NCBI GenBank assembly: GCA_035529075.1
Contig: DATKXK010000006.1
Location: forward strand, 40,435 to 104,434
Length of the DNA stretch: 64,000 nucleotides
Origin: Acidobacteriota bacterium
Lineage (GTDB): Bacteria > Zixibacteria > MSB-5A5 > GN15 > FEB-12
Direction: 5' to 3'
The notes beneath the pieces are model-generated. The model was not told the origin of the DNA. It was given only the letters and a program-made list of their open reading frames with translations, and did not search any database. This document shows positions 16,266 through 25,336 of the stretch, in pieces. Position numbers and translations under genes: made by a program. Every line of letters starts with the position of its first letter. Within the stretch, counting starts at the first letter, position 1.

Positions 16266-18446
16266 ATGAAGAGATCGCTCGTTCTCGCCGCCCTGATCGC
16301 TCTGGTGGCGAGTTGTGCCAAGTCCCCGCAGGAGCAGCAGCAGTCCCTCCTTGATGAGGGAACGAAGCAGATTGAGAAATATCAGTTTGCCGAAGCCGAT
16401 GAGACATTCAGCAGGCTTACGGCTGATTTCCCTGCGTCGCCGGCAGGCCGGTACGGATCCGGGCTGGCCCTGGAGAGCCAGTTCCTGTTCTATGATGCTT
16501 TACAGGTTTATATGGCCGTCATCGAGGTGGCCCCCTCATATGCGCCCGCCCATGCGGCGGCGGCTCGCGTGTACCTGCGGCTGGGCAAGGCGGAGCATGC
16601 TGTCCGGAAATACGCGGCGGCCGCGGCCCTTCCGGGCTGCGATCCGCTCGTCCGCGGTCGGCGGGTGGCCGCGCTGATCCGAATCAGAGACTTTGACGCC
16701 GCGGAGGAGGCGTTGCGCGGCGCGGTGGCCTCCGGGCTGGGCGAAGGGCCGGTCGACATACTTACTGCCCGTCTTCAGGTGCATCGCCAGCAGCGAGATT
16801 CCGCTGCCGCGACGTTTGAGCAGGCGCTTGCCGCCGGAGTAGAGACGCCGGAGTTTTACGTCCTTGCCGCCGAGTATTGCGAGGACCGGGGTCTGGTGGA
16901 TTCGGCCATGATGTTCAGCGCGAAATCGCTTGAGGCAGGTAAACCGGGTTTCGAGCGCCGCCAGGATCATTTCTTCCGATGCCTGGAGCACCGGTACCTG
17001 TATGATGCCCGCCGGTTGATGCAGCCGGTGGCGGCTCAGGATCACACCGGCTCGGTAATCTCCGTCATGCGGATGCACTACTACTGGTCCGAGGGGGACA
17101 GCCACGCGGCCGAGAAAGCGACCGCCAGGTTCTGGCAGCTCCACGATGGCAGGATCAGCCCCATCATTTACGACATGAAGACTCGCTGGATGATATCTGA
17201 CATGATGACGTGTATAGGTGACCTGGACATGGCTCGTTCCAACGTGGGTCGGTCCGATTACGTTCAGTCGTTTCGGGACTTCATGAACGATGAAATCGAG
17301 TTGGTGGGGCAGATCATCCCTGATCTTCCATCGTCGCCGGTGATGATGCGCGGTACCCAGGGTTTCAAAAAAGGGGAGAAGGAATTCTGGCTGGCCGATC
17401 TTTTCATGTTGCGCCGCAACCGCATGATGAAGGAGTTCAATGCAAGGGTTGACTCGCTGTTGGCCGAGCACGGCAGCGACCCATCGTGGCTGACCGGGCT
17501 GGCGGACGTCTGTGCTCGAAGGCTGTCCGCCCTGTACGACGACGCTGAGCAGTACTACCGCCGGGCGTTGCAGCACGACCCTTACTACCGGCCGGCGCTG
17601 GAGGGCTGGGTCGACATGTACCAGCGGCGCCAGATGTTTGCGCAGGCGCGGGACGTCATGAAAAACCATGCCCCTCTGGTCGATGCGTATCCGGATCTGC
17701 TCCTGCGGCAGGCCGCCATACTGGCTCGAACCGGTGACCTTGAGGCCGCAAAAGAGAAGTTCAGGGCAAATTACATGCATGACCGGGGCGACCTGGCATG
17801 GTACGTAGATTTTGCCGACGCCCTGGCGAGGAAGGACGACCTTCAGGGCGCGGCGGAGGTCATAACGCTGGCCGTCCAGGCAAATACGGAAAACCCCGAC
17901 GCATACGTAGCCGCGGGCAGGTGGCAGGCTGACCGCGGTGAGTACGACACGGCCCTGGTGCTGGCCGACAAAGGTCTGGCTCTCGAACTGGAAAACGCCG
18001 CCGCCGGGGCGATCAGAGCCTGGTCCCTCTGCGGGCTGGGCGAAACTGAGAGAGCCGGGGAGGAATTCGAGCAGCTGCTGAAATCGGCGCGCGGAAACGT
18101 GGATGTCAACACGTACTACTCGCGGTGTCTCGCCTCCACGGCGACCGATTTTCGCAAGGCGGAAAATCTTGCGCGCACGGCCGTCTTTCTCGACGGTGGC
18201 TCTCTGGCCTCACTGATGAACCTGTGCCACGTCTACCTGCAGAGCGACAAGATCGACTTCATGCGGGGCGAAGCCAGCCGCGCCAGCCATTCGTACGCCG
18301 ACAGTCCGGACGCCTACTACTACATCGGGCTGGCCGATTTCAGGAACGGCAAACCGGCGGCCCGGGAGAACCTCGAGAAAGCAATCGACCTCGGGCTCTG
18401 GGGAGAAAAGCTCGTGCAGGCCGAAGACATGCTGGCTAAACTGTAA
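16266..18446 (+). CDS. Large TPR-repeat lipoprotein
   Basis: A 726-residue protein with a lipoprotein signal: MKRSLVLAALIALVASC places the lipidated cysteine at residue 17. The rest is helical, with many degenerate tetratricopeptide repeats, for example about 30-110 (FSRLTADFP, DALQVYMAVIEVAPSYAPA) and about 470-720. TPR scaffolds of this kind hold multiprotein complexes in the periplasm or on the outer membrane. AAAGGA lies a few bases upstream of the ATG. It is divergent from lptB and is followed 82 bases later by a sugar-nucleotide dehydratase gene. That context hints at envelope polysaccharide work, but no partner can be named. Confidence 0.8.
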   Translation: MKRSLVLAALIALVASCAKSPQEQQQSLLDEGTKQIEKYQFAEADETFSRLTADFPASPAGRYGSGLALESQFLFYDALQVYMAVIEVAPSYAPAHAAAARVYLRLGKAEHAVRKYAAAAALPGCDPLVRGRRVAALIRIRDFDAAEEALRGAVASGLGEGPVDILTARLQVHRQQRDSAAATFEQALAAGVETPEFYVLAAEYCEDRGLVDSAMMFSAKSLEAGKPGFERRQDHFFRCLEHRYLYDARRLMQPVAAQDHTGSVISVMRMHYYWSEGDSHAAEKATARFWQLHDGRISPIIYDMKTRWMISDMMTCIGDLDMARSNVGRSDYVQSFRDFMNDEIELVGQIIPDLPSSPVMMRGTQGFKKGEKEFWLADLFMLRRNRMMKEFNARVDSLLAEHGSDPSWLTGLADVCARRLSALYDDAEQYYRRALQHDPYYRPALEGWVDMYQRRQMFAQARDVMKNHAPLVDAYPDLLLRQAAILARTGDLEAAKEKFRANYMHDRGDLAWYVDFADALARKDDLQGAAEVITLAVQANTENPDAYVAAGRWQADRGEYDTALVLADKGLALELENAAAGAIRAWSLCGLGETERAGEEFEQLLKSARGNVDVNTYYSRCLASTATDFRKAENLARTAVFLDGGSLASLMNLCHVYLQSDKIDFMRGEASRASHSYADSPDAYYYIGLADFRNGKPAARENLEKAIDLGLWGEKLVQAEDMLAKL

Positions 18447-18528
18447 GACGACGGTTCGGGAGTTTTCGGTCCAGGCTCGGCGTCGGGCCGGAGCCGAATG
18501 AGCTTCCGGGCCGGGGGAGCGGACGATC

Positions 18529-19527
18529 ATGCCGATCAGCGAGAAGAAGGTGCTTATCACGGGGGCGGACGGATTTATCGGGTCTCATCTGGCTGAACTG
18601 CTGGTGCGGCGCGGTGCCGAAGTCCGGGCCATGATCTGGTACAATGCGTTCGGTCACGCGGGCTGGCTGGATCAGACCGAGCCCGCCCTGAGGGAAAAAA
18701 TCCGGATAGTCCCGGGCGATATCCGTGATCCGGACGTTGTCTCGGATGCAACGGCCGGCGCCGATATTGTCTTCCACCTCGCCTCGCTGGTGGCCATCCC
18801 GTACTCCTACCGGTCACCGGACAGCTACGTTGACACCAACGTCAGGGGGACGCTTAACGTGCTCCAGGCGGCCCGCCGCCATGGCGTTGCCCAGGTGATT
18901 CACACGTCGACGTCGGAAGTATACGGCAACGCGCAGTACGTGCCGATCGACGAGAACCATCCCCTCGTGGGGCAGTCCCCGTACGCGGCTACGAAGATAG
19001 CGGCCGACCAGCTTGCAGTTTCCTTTCACTGCTCGTTCGGCCTGCCGGTGACGATTCTCCGCCCGTTCAACACGTACGGACCCCGCCAGTCGGCGCGTGC
19101 GGTCATTCCGACCATCATCGTCCAACTGCTGGCCGGTAAGCGCGTGATCAAACTCGGCAACGTCGTCCCGAAGCGAGACTTTACGTACGTCGATGACGTT
19201 GTCGAAGGATTTCTCGCCGCCGCCGGGAAGGATCGCACGGTCGGTGAAGTAATACAGCTCGGTTCGGAGACGGAGATCTCCATCGGTGACCTGGCGCAGA
19301 AGATCGCGGACCTGATGGAGGTGAAGGCAACAATCGAGACCGATCCACAACGGGTCAGGCCCGAGGCCGGAGAGGTTCAGCGGCTGCTGTGCAAGCGCTC
19401 AGAGGCCGAACGGCTGCTCGGGTGGGCGCCGACGGTGCCGCTCGAGGCGGGACTTCGCCGAACGATTCGGTGGCTGGCCGACCATCGGGATCTACCCGGC
19501 TACATGGCTGATCAGTACGTGATATAG
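18529..19527 (+). CDS. NAD-dependent sugar-nucleotide 4,6-dehydratase/epimerase, LegB-like
   Basis: A 332-residue extended short-chain dehydrogenase. The Rossmann motif is GADGFIGSH at residues 12-20, the STSEVYG segment supplies acid/base residues, and the YxxxK pair is Tyr152 and Lys156 in SPYAATK. The NTYGPRQSARAVIPTII segment is a form I associate with LegB-type dehydratases that act on UDP-GlcNAc or GDP-GlcNAc in legionaminic acid synthesis. Related epimerases share most of these features, so the substrate is not settled. The next gene, 18 bases on, is a sugar-phosphate nucleotidyltransferase, which supports a role in making an activated sugar for a surface glycan. No other nonulosonic acid genes are in the window. 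Confidence 0.8.
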   Translation: MPISEKKVLITGADGFIGSHLAELLVRRGAEVRAMIWYNAFGHAGWLDQTEPALREKIRIVPGDIRDPDVVSDATAGADIVFHLASLVAIPYSYRSPDSYVDTNVRGTLNVLQAARRHGVAQVIHTSTSEVYGNAQYVPIDENHPLVGQSPYAATKIAADQLAVSFHCSFGLPVTILRPFNTYGPRQSARAVIPTIIVQLLAGKRVIKLGNVVPKRDFTYVDDVVEGFLAAAGKDRTVGEVIQLGSETEISIGDLAQKIADLMEVKATIETDPQRVRPEAGEVQRLLCKRSEAERLLGWAPTVPLEAGLRRTIRWLADHRDLPGYMADQYVI

Positions 19528-19545
19528 AGAACGGGTCGAAGGGTT

Positions 19546-20247
19546 ATGCAGGCAGTAGTGCTGGCAGGCGGCAAGGGAACGCGGCTCAAGCCGTACACGG
19601 CTGATCTGCCCAAGCCGCTGGTTCCGGTCGGGCAGCGCCCGATCATTGAAATACTACTGACACAGTTTCAAAAGGCCGGCGTCAGTACGGTCTATCTGGC
19701 CGTCAACCATCTGGCACACCTGATCCGGTCGGTGCTCGGGGACGGCAGCCAGTACGGGCTGGACCTGCACTACTGTGTTGAGGACCGCCCGCTGGGGACG
19801 GTAGGGCCGCTCAGGCAGATAGACGGTCTGCCGGAACACTTCCTGGTGGCCAACGGCGATATCCTGACCGACCTGGACGTGTTCGACCTGTACCAGGATC
19901 ACGTTCAGTCGGGGGCCCTGCTGACGGTAGCCACGCACCGGCGCCGGGAGAAGATCGATTACGGTGTGCTCGAGGTGGGCGCTGACCGCCTGGTGACCGG
20001 TTTTTCCGAGAAGCCGGTACAGGAGTTGTCAGTCTCGATGGGGATGTACGTATTCTCGCGGTCGGTCCTGGATTTCGTTCCCGAAAACGAGCCGTTCGGC
20101 TTCGATGACCTGATGCATCGCCTCCTTGAACGCAACCAGAGAATACGCGCTTTTCCGTACGACGGCTACTGGCTGGACATCGGCCGGCCCGACGATTACG
20201 AGCGGGCGCAGACGGATATCGATCGGATCAATACGTGGTTGGTGTGA
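19546..20247 (+). CDS. Sugar-phosphate nucleotidyltransferase
   Basis: A 233-residue GT-A-fold enzyme. The nucleotide-binding signature is LAGGKGTRLKPYT at residues 6-18, followed by PKPLVPVG and then the LVANGDILTDLD metal and sugar-binding segment near 100-111. It joins a sugar 1-phosphate to an NTP to give an NDP-sugar. It has no left-handed beta-helix, so it is the short form without an acetyltransferase domain, like the nucleotidyltransferases found with legionaminic or heptose pathways. It follows the LegB-like dehydratase closely and probably supplies or shares its nucleotide sugar. The natural sugar cannot be read from sequence. Confidence 0.85.
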   Translation: MQAVVLAGGKGTRLKPYTADLPKPLVPVGQRPIIEILLTQFQKAGVSTVYLAVNHLAHLIRSVLGDGSQYGLDLHYCVEDRPLGTVGPLRQIDGLPEHFLVANGDILTDLDVFDLYQDHVQSGALLTVATHRRREKIDYGVLEVGADRLVTGFSEKPVQELSVSMGMYVFSRSVLDFVPENEPFGFDDLMHRLLERNQRIRAFPYDGYWLDIGRPDDYERAQTDIDRINTWLV

Positions 20248-20304
20248 GTTCGGGGGAGGTTTCCCCGCGCCTGCCGAAGGCCGGGCCGGGCACACTTACA
20301 TTTG

Positions 20305-20333
20305 TTGACACCGCCGGGGCGCGGTCATATACA
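20305..20333 (+). promoter_or_regulatory. Sigma-70-type promoter for the LpoB-like lipoprotein operon
   Basis: TTGACA at 20305-20310 and TATACA at 20328-20333 are separated by exactly 17 bases. The predicted start of transcription is about 60 bases upstream of the lipoprotein ATG at 20402. This is a near-consensus housekeeping promoter. Confidence 0.8.
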
Positions 20334-20401
20334 TATGGCCGAATTGCGACTATGGATGGAAACCAGGTTTTCGTGTTCTTTAGACAAGGGAAGGTACAGG
20401 T

Positions 20402-20998
20402 ATGAAAGGGAGCTTCGCGATTCTGTTACTGGCTGCCCTGGTGGTGGGGTGTGGAGGCTCAAAGACGGTCACACGGCTGGACCCGGGGTCGACCACGGAC
20501 CTGAGCGGTAAGTGGAACGATGCCGACTCGCGGCTGGTCGCGCAGGAGATGATCTCCGACTGCCTTTCGCGGGCTTGGCTGACCGAATACGCCGCCGCCC
20601 AGGGGAAAAAGCCGGTTGTGACGGTAGGATCGATCCGCAACGAAACCAGCGAGCACATCAACACCGAGACGTTCACCAAGGACTTCGAACGGGAATTGAT
20701 CAACTCCGGCCAGGTGCGCTTTGTTGCCGCCAAGGATCAGCGCGCTGAGATCCGCGAGGAACGCCAGGAGCAACAGGAGTTTTCCTCTCGCGAGACGATG
20801 AAGCGGTTCCGCGAGGAGACGGGCGCCGATTTCGTGCTGGTCGGCTCGATCAAGACGATCATTGACCAGGAAGAGGGCACGCGGGTGGTGTTCTACCAGA
20901 CCGATCTGGAACTGATCGATGTTGAGACAATCGAGAAGGCGTGGATCGGCACCAAGAAAATCAAGAAGGGGATTACACAGGGTAAGTGGAAAACGTAA
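20402..20998 (+). CDS. LpoB-like penicillin-binding protein activator lipoprotein
   Basis: A 198-residue lipoprotein with lipobox LVVGC giving the acylated cysteine at residue 17. The fold follows the LpoB pattern: a disordered leader, SRLVAQEMISDCL, VVTVGSIRNETSEHINTE, then TGADFVLVGSIKTI and a strand-rich end. LpoB reaches from the outer membrane to activate the synthase PBP1b in peptidoglycan growth; homologues in other phyla occur as a pair with COG3014 proteins. The ATG follows a strong promoter. The stop is fused directly to the next start (TAAATG), so the two lipoproteins are surely co-translated. A generic CsgG-like role is the alternative. Confidence 0.8.
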   Translation: MKGSFAILLLAALVVGCGGSKTVTRLDPGSTTDLSGKWNDADSRLVAQEMISDCLSRAWLTEYAAAQGKKPVVTVGSIRNETSEHINTETFTKDFERELINSGQVRFVAAKDQRAEIREERQEQQEFSSRETMKRFREETGADFVLVGSIKTIIDQEEGTRVVFYQTDLELIDVETIEKAWIGTKKIKKGITQGKWKT

Positions 20999-22408
20999 AT
21001 GACGCGGGCCTGTCGATCCCAGCATTTTCGAATCGGCGCGGTGCTGTTGATCGCGGCGGGTCTGTCGGCCGGCTGCAGTTCGCTGGCAACCCGCCGCGGC
21101 TTTTATGATCCGGTCATAGCCGACGTCAGGACCGGGGACTACGAGGCGGCCGCGGCAAAACTGGAGGTAGCCAGGGAATCCGGCCAGTACGCCAACAAGG
21201 ACCGCCTGCTGTATTTCATCGATGCCGGCCTTGCCGCCTACTACGCGGGTGACGCCCAGACCAGCAACGAGAAGCTTCACCTCGGCGAGACGGCCGCCGA
21301 GGAACTGTTCACCCGGAGCATCTCGAGAGCAGCCGCGACGGTCCTGCTCAATGACAACGTTCTCGAGTATGCGGGCGAAGATTACGAAATCCTCTACACC
21401 AATCTCATTAAGGCCCTCAACTACCTGGCCCTGGGGAAGTTTGACGACGCCTTCGTCGAAGTCCGACGGGCCAACGAGAAGCTGGAACTGCTCGAACTGA
21501 AGTACGGTGACGCCGTCGCCGCCCTGCAGGAGGGAATCGACAAGGACAGCGCCGGCTTCGGCATATCCTATGAAGCCGCGCGCGTGCGCTTTCACAACGA
21601 CGCTTTTGCCCGCTACCTGAGCATGCATCTGTACGCCGCCGACGGCAAGTGGGACGACGCCCGGATCGACTACGATCTGCTCAGGCAGGCGTTCGCCGTG
21701 CAACCGTACGTCTACGGTTTTCCCATGCCCGACGTCCGTTATCAATCCGAAGAGGGGGCCATCCTCTCGGTGGTGGCCGTGACCGGTCTGGCTCCAAGAA
21801 AGGAGGCCCTGAACCTGCGCCTGCGCACGGACAAGGACCTCGGTTTGGTCCAGATTCTCTACACCGACCCGCAACGCAAGGACACCGAGTACGGGCACCT
21901 GCCGCTGGACGTACGTGCCGACTACTATTTCAAGTTTGCGATTCCGGTTCTTGTGCCGCGCCCGTCCGTCGTCGAACGCATTCGCATCCTGGCGGGCACC
22001 GATCCTATCGGCGAGCTTCAACTCCTGGAGGACGTTTCCAGCGTCGCCGGGGAGACGTTTGACGCAAAGAAGACGCTCATGTATATCCGTGCGGTCGCCC
22101 GGGCGGTGGCCAAGGGGCTGGCCACCCACAAGCTCAAGGAGCAGTCGGACACCGGCGGGCTGGAGGGCTGGCTGAAAAAGCTGGCGATCGACGCGGGCGC
22201 CGACCTTACTGAAAACGCCGACCTGCGTTCGTCGCAACTGCTGCCCGGCCGGGTCCACGTGGGTGATTTCGACCTTGCGCCCGGTACGTACGACATCACG
22301 GTCGAATTCTACGCCGCCGGCGATCAACTGATCACCAGGAAGCGGTTTCCCGAATTCCGGGTCACCCGGCGGGGTTTGAACCTGATCCAGGCGCATCTTC
22401 CCAACTGA
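20999..22408 (+). CDS. COG3014-like lipoprotein with helical repeats
   Basis: A 469-residue lipoprotein; SAGC gives a lipidated cysteine near residue 26. The first half is helical and TPR-like (DYEAAAAKLEVARESGQY, ALNYLALGKFDDAFVEVRRA). The second half is strand-rich, including PRPSVVERIRI and an end typical of a beta domain. This arrangement is that of COG3014 proteins, which are found next to LpoB-like lipoproteins. The ATG begins on the base after the TAA of the LpoB-like gene. The role is unproven, but the pairing suggests an outer-membrane partner in peptidoglycan synthase control. Confidence 0.75.
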   Translation: MTRACRSQHFRIGAVLLIAAGLSAGCSSLATRRGFYDPVIADVRTGDYEAAAAKLEVARESGQYANKDRLLYFIDAGLAAYYAGDAQTSNEKLHLGETAAEELFTRSISRAAATVLLNDNVLEYAGEDYEILYTNLIKALNYLALGKFDDAFVEVRRANEKLELLELKYGDAVAALQEGIDKDSAGFGISYEAARVRFHNDAFARYLSMHLYAADGKWDDARIDYDLLRQAFAVQPYVYGFPMPDVRYQSEEGAILSVVAVTGLAPRKEALNLRLRTDKDLGLVQILYTDPQRKDTEYGHLPLDVRADYYFKFAIPVLVPRPSVVERIRILAGTDPIGELQLLEDVSSVAGETFDAKKTLMYIRAVARAVAKGLATHKLKEQSDTGGLEGWLKKLAIDAGADLTENADLRSSQLLPGRVHVGDFDLAPGTYDITVEFYAAGDQLITRKRFPEFRVTRRGLNLIQAHLPN

Positions 22409-22440
22409 CGGCCGCCAGGCACACGGCATCGGATCACACG

Positions 22441-22469
22441 TTGACAAAGATGTGTACGTAACGTACTCT
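22441..22469 (+). promoter_or_regulatory. Possible promoter upstream of the AlgE-like porin
   Basis: A perfect -35 hexamer TTGACA at 22441-22446 is followed after 17 bases by TACTCT at 22464-22469, which keeps only three of six -10 bases. It lies about 80 bases before the porin ATG and just after the previous stop codon. Confidence 0.5.
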
Positions 22470-22548
22470 TGGAGGACCGTTGCACGGGGCAGGCCGTTTC
22501 ATCGGTCCGGACTAATCGGCAACTCCAATAGATGTACGGAGGGCAGCC

Positions 22549-23877
22549 ATGAGCAGAAAACTGATCGCAATAGCCATCTTTGCGTGCCTTCTCGGCGGTC
22601 GAGAGGCGGTGCTCGGCGGGACCGAGTGGGGGCAGATTCATCCCAACTTCAGATTGAACGTCTCGGAACGGTTTCGCATGACCACGTGGGACAACACCAT
22701 CGACCGTGATTGGTGGTCATCTGACTCCCGTTCTTTTGTCCGTCAGCGCATAGGCGTAACAGGTCAGTGGTTGCCGTCCGACCGTTTCGAGGCGGCCCTT
22801 AAGTTGACCAACGAGTTCCGTTACTATTTCGTGCCCCAATACTGGGATTTCGATCTCGACGAGGTCATTGTCGATCAACTATACCTCCGCTGGCGCAAGG
22901 CCCTGGGACGTCCGGCAACCATAACGGTGGGGCGTCAGAACCTCATCCTGGGGGAGGGCTTCGTGATGATGGACGGGTACCCACTGGACGGATCACGGAC
23001 GATCTACTTCAATGCGGCCCGCCTCGATTACCTGTTCGGCGCGGACAGGCAGTTGACGCTTTTCTACGTATATCAGCCGGAGAATGATGACCTGTTGCCC
23101 ATTATCAACGATCAGGACAAGCAACTGATCGAGCAGCCGGAGGTCGGGTTCGGGGTGTATTTTGCCGGGCCCGTCGGGAAAGCAGACCTGCATGCCTACG
23201 TCATACGAAAGAACATGCGGGCTACTTACTCACGTCCGAACCAGTCCGAGATCAACACGGTCGGCGCTCGGGTCACGGGAGCGGTGATGCCGCGTCTTTC
23301 CGCGACCGCGGAGGGAGCCTACCAGTTCGGCAAGTACGGTGACGCTGACCGATCCGCCCTGGGCGGGTACGGGTACCTGACCTATGCGACGGCATGGCCG
23401 GCCTACCTGCCCGGCTCATTTACGGGCGGTATTATCTACCTGAGCGGCGACGACCCCGGGACCGGCGACCATGAAGGCTGGGATCCGGTGTTTGCTCGCT
23501 GGCCCAAGTGGAGCGAATCATTCATCTACACGCTTGCGAATGAACGCGCGGTCGCTTACTGGACGAACTTCATTTCCCTGCATGCGGGTGTTCGTTTCGA
23601 TCTGCCGGATGACATGCAATTGCACCTGGTCTATCGTCACCTGATGGCGCCCGAAAGCCCGGACGCATCGGCCGGTTTCCCCTATGGAACCGGCAAAACC
23701 CGGGGGGACATGCTGATTGCGAAACTGGACTTCCGTATCAGCAAGTACCTGTCCGGCCACATTCTGTGGGAGAGTTTCAACCCCGGGAACTACTACTTCA
23801 GCCGGGCGAACCGCTACCCCTACGACAGGGCGGACCCCTACCACTGGGCCCGGGTCGAGTTCCTGTTCAAGATATAG
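22549..23877 (+). CDS. Alginate export (AlgE-like) family outer-membrane beta-barrel
   Basis: A 442-residue exported protein with a signal peptide (about 1-24). Alternating-hydrophobicity strands run throughout and the chain ends in the aromatic-rich EFLFKI, as expected of an outer-membrane barrel. The segments SFVRQRIGVTGQW, FRYYFVPQYWDFD, VGRQNLILGEGFVMMDG and SRTIYFNAARLDY fit the alginate_exp family, which forms 18-stranded channels for anionic polysaccharides or other solutes. There are no alginate synthesis genes here, so a general outer-membrane channel role is as likely. The 3' end overlaps the convergent symporter gene by 11 bases. The ATG is preceded by TACGGAGGGCAGCC, a good ribosome binding site. 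Confidence 0.8.
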   Translation: MSRKLIAIAIFACLLGGREAVLGGTEWGQIHPNFRLNVSERFRMTTWDNTIDRDWWSSDSRSFVRQRIGVTGQWLPSDRFEAALKLTNEFRYYFVPQYWDFDLDEVIVDQLYLRWRKALGRPATITVGRQNLILGEGFVMMDGYPLDGSRTIYFNAARLDYLFGADRQLTLFYVYQPENDDLLPIINDQDKQLIEQPEVGFGVYFAGPVGKADLHAYVIRKNMRATYSRPNQSEINTVGARVTGAVMPRLSATAEGAYQFGKYGDADRSALGGYGYLTYATAWPAYLPGSFTGGIIYLSGDDPGTGDHEGWDPVFARWPKWSESFIYTLANERAVAYWTNFISLHAGVRFDLPDDMQLHLVYRHLMAPESPDASAGFPYGTGKTRGDMLIAKLDFRISKYLSGHILWESFNPGNYYFSRANRYPYDRADPYHWARVEFLFKI

Positions 23878-25336
23878 AGTCCCCTCCCCGGTCCGGGACA
23901 CCTCCGGCGGCCGGGGCGGGTCTGAAAAGGCTGAACACGGGATTAACCACGAGAGAGACTATCATGCCGATTGTCCCCGCCTGGGGGGAAGGCGTCCCCT
24001 GGAGGTAGGTGATCAGGCAGGCGGCCAGACCCAGTACCGAGGAGGAGATGGCGCCGAATGCGTTCACTCTCTTGCTGAACAATCCCCAGATGAAGGGTCC
24101 GAGAAAGACTGAACCGATAGCCCCCCAGGAGATTCCGAGGATGGTGACGATCGTGCTGGGCCTGAAATAAGCCAGGACGACCGACAGGAGCACGAAGAAG
24201 GCACTCAGGATTCTCATCAGGGCGGTCAACCGCCTGTCCGATACCTGCGTGTTGATGAATCCCGCATACAGGTCCTTGGCCACCGACGAACTGGAGACCA
24301 GCACCAGTGCCGCCAGGGTCGACATCGAGGCCGCCAGAATCAGCAACAGAATCAGAACGGACAGGGATTGCGGAATGACGTTGGCCAGCAGTTCAGGCAT
24401 CAGGACGTCGAATATCGGTTTTCCGTCGGCGAAGGCCTTTGGGGTGACCTCAGGTGAGAGGAAAAAGCGCGTGGTGGCACCCGTAAAATACCCGATGCCG
24501 GTGATGAGCACCGCGAAGACGGTAGACGCCACCATGCCGATCCGGATCGAGCGTTTGTCCTTGATGGCGTAGAACTTCTGGACCAGTTGCGGCATGGCGA
24601 AGGGCGCCACGCTGGTCAGAAACACCAGGGAGAAAAGCGGCCACAGGCCGGGTGGCCCGACCGCCCGGGTCAGTTTCGGGTCGATAGACGAAAGCCCGGC
24701 CGTAATGCCGGCAAGGCCGCCGGCCTTGTCGACGGTGCTCCACAGCAGAATGAGCACGCCGACGATCATGATCATGCCGAAGGTGACGTCGATAATAGTC
24801 ATCGACTTGTACCCGCCCATCACTAGATACAAAGCGGTGAAGAGTCCCATGAACAGCAACGCTATGGGGTAACCTACGTTGAAGTTCGACTGGAAGAGGT
24901 ACGAGAGGCCGATGAACACGGCAGCCGAGTAAGGAATGAAGAACACGAATATGGACGCCGACGAGAACAGCTTCAGGAACCTGCTGTTGTACCGCTTCTC
25001 CAGAAACTCGGGCATGGTGGCCACCTGGTACTGCACGGACATTGCTTTGATTCTGGCCCCGAGCAGCCACCAGACCGCCAGCACCCCGAGTAAGGAATTT
25101 CCGACGGCAATCCACAGGCCGGAGTAACCGAAACCCCAACCAACCTTGCCGGCAAAGCCGATAAAGAGAACCGCCGAGAAATAGGCTGTCCCGTATGTGA
25201 ATGCCGTCATCCAGGGGCCGACTTTACCGCCGCCCAGAAAAAAGTCCGAAAAAGACCGGGTTCTTCTTAACCCGACGACACCGATCAGCAGGGTCATCAG
25301 GGCAAACGCCGCAATTACAATCGCCTTTACAAGCAT
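23867..25336 (-). CDS. Sodium:solute symporter family transporter
   Basis: A 489-residue inner-membrane protein with about 13 hydrophobic helices in the SSS (LeuT-like) pattern. It begins with a short helix and RTRSFSDFFLGGGKVGPW, the usual first-loop signature with the GG pair. Later it has ALYLVMGGYKSMTIIDVTFG, also characteristic, and the ILAASMSTLAALVLVSSSS helix that shapes the sodium site. Members import sugars, amino acids, proline, acetate or nucleosides with Na+; the substrate cannot be named. ATG 25336 has GGGGAG upstream. It is convergent with the AlgE-like porin. Confidence 0.88.
   Translation of the reverse strand: MLVKAIVIAAFALMTLLIGVVGLRRTRSFSDFFLGGGKVGPWMTAFTYGTAYFSAVLFIGFAGKVGWGFGYSGLWIAVGNSLLGVLAVWWLLGARIKAMSVQYQVATMPEFLEKRYNSRFLKLFSSASIFVFFIPYSAAVFIGLSYLFQSNFNVGYPIALLFMGLFTALYLVMGGYKSMTIIDVTFGMIMIVGVLILLWSTVDKAGGLAGITAGLSSIDPKLTRAVGPPGLWPLFSLVFLTSVAPFAMPQLVQKFYAIKDKRSIRIGMVASTVFAVLITGIGYFTGATTRFFLSPEVTPKAFADGKPIFDVLMPELLANVIPQSLSVLILLLILAASMSTLAALVLVSSSSVAKDLYAGFINTQVSDRRLTALMRILSAFFVLLSVVLAYFRPSTIVTILGISWGAIGSVFLGPFIWGLFSKRVNAFGAISSSVLGLAACLITYLQGTPSPQAGTIGMIVSLVVNPVFSLFRPAPAAGGVPDRGGDSIS

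Noticed and set aside
20459..22447. Very long minus-strand open frame across the two lipoprotein genes
   Set aside because: The plus-strand genes have lipoboxes, a promoter and fused stop-start codons. The antisense frame has none of these.
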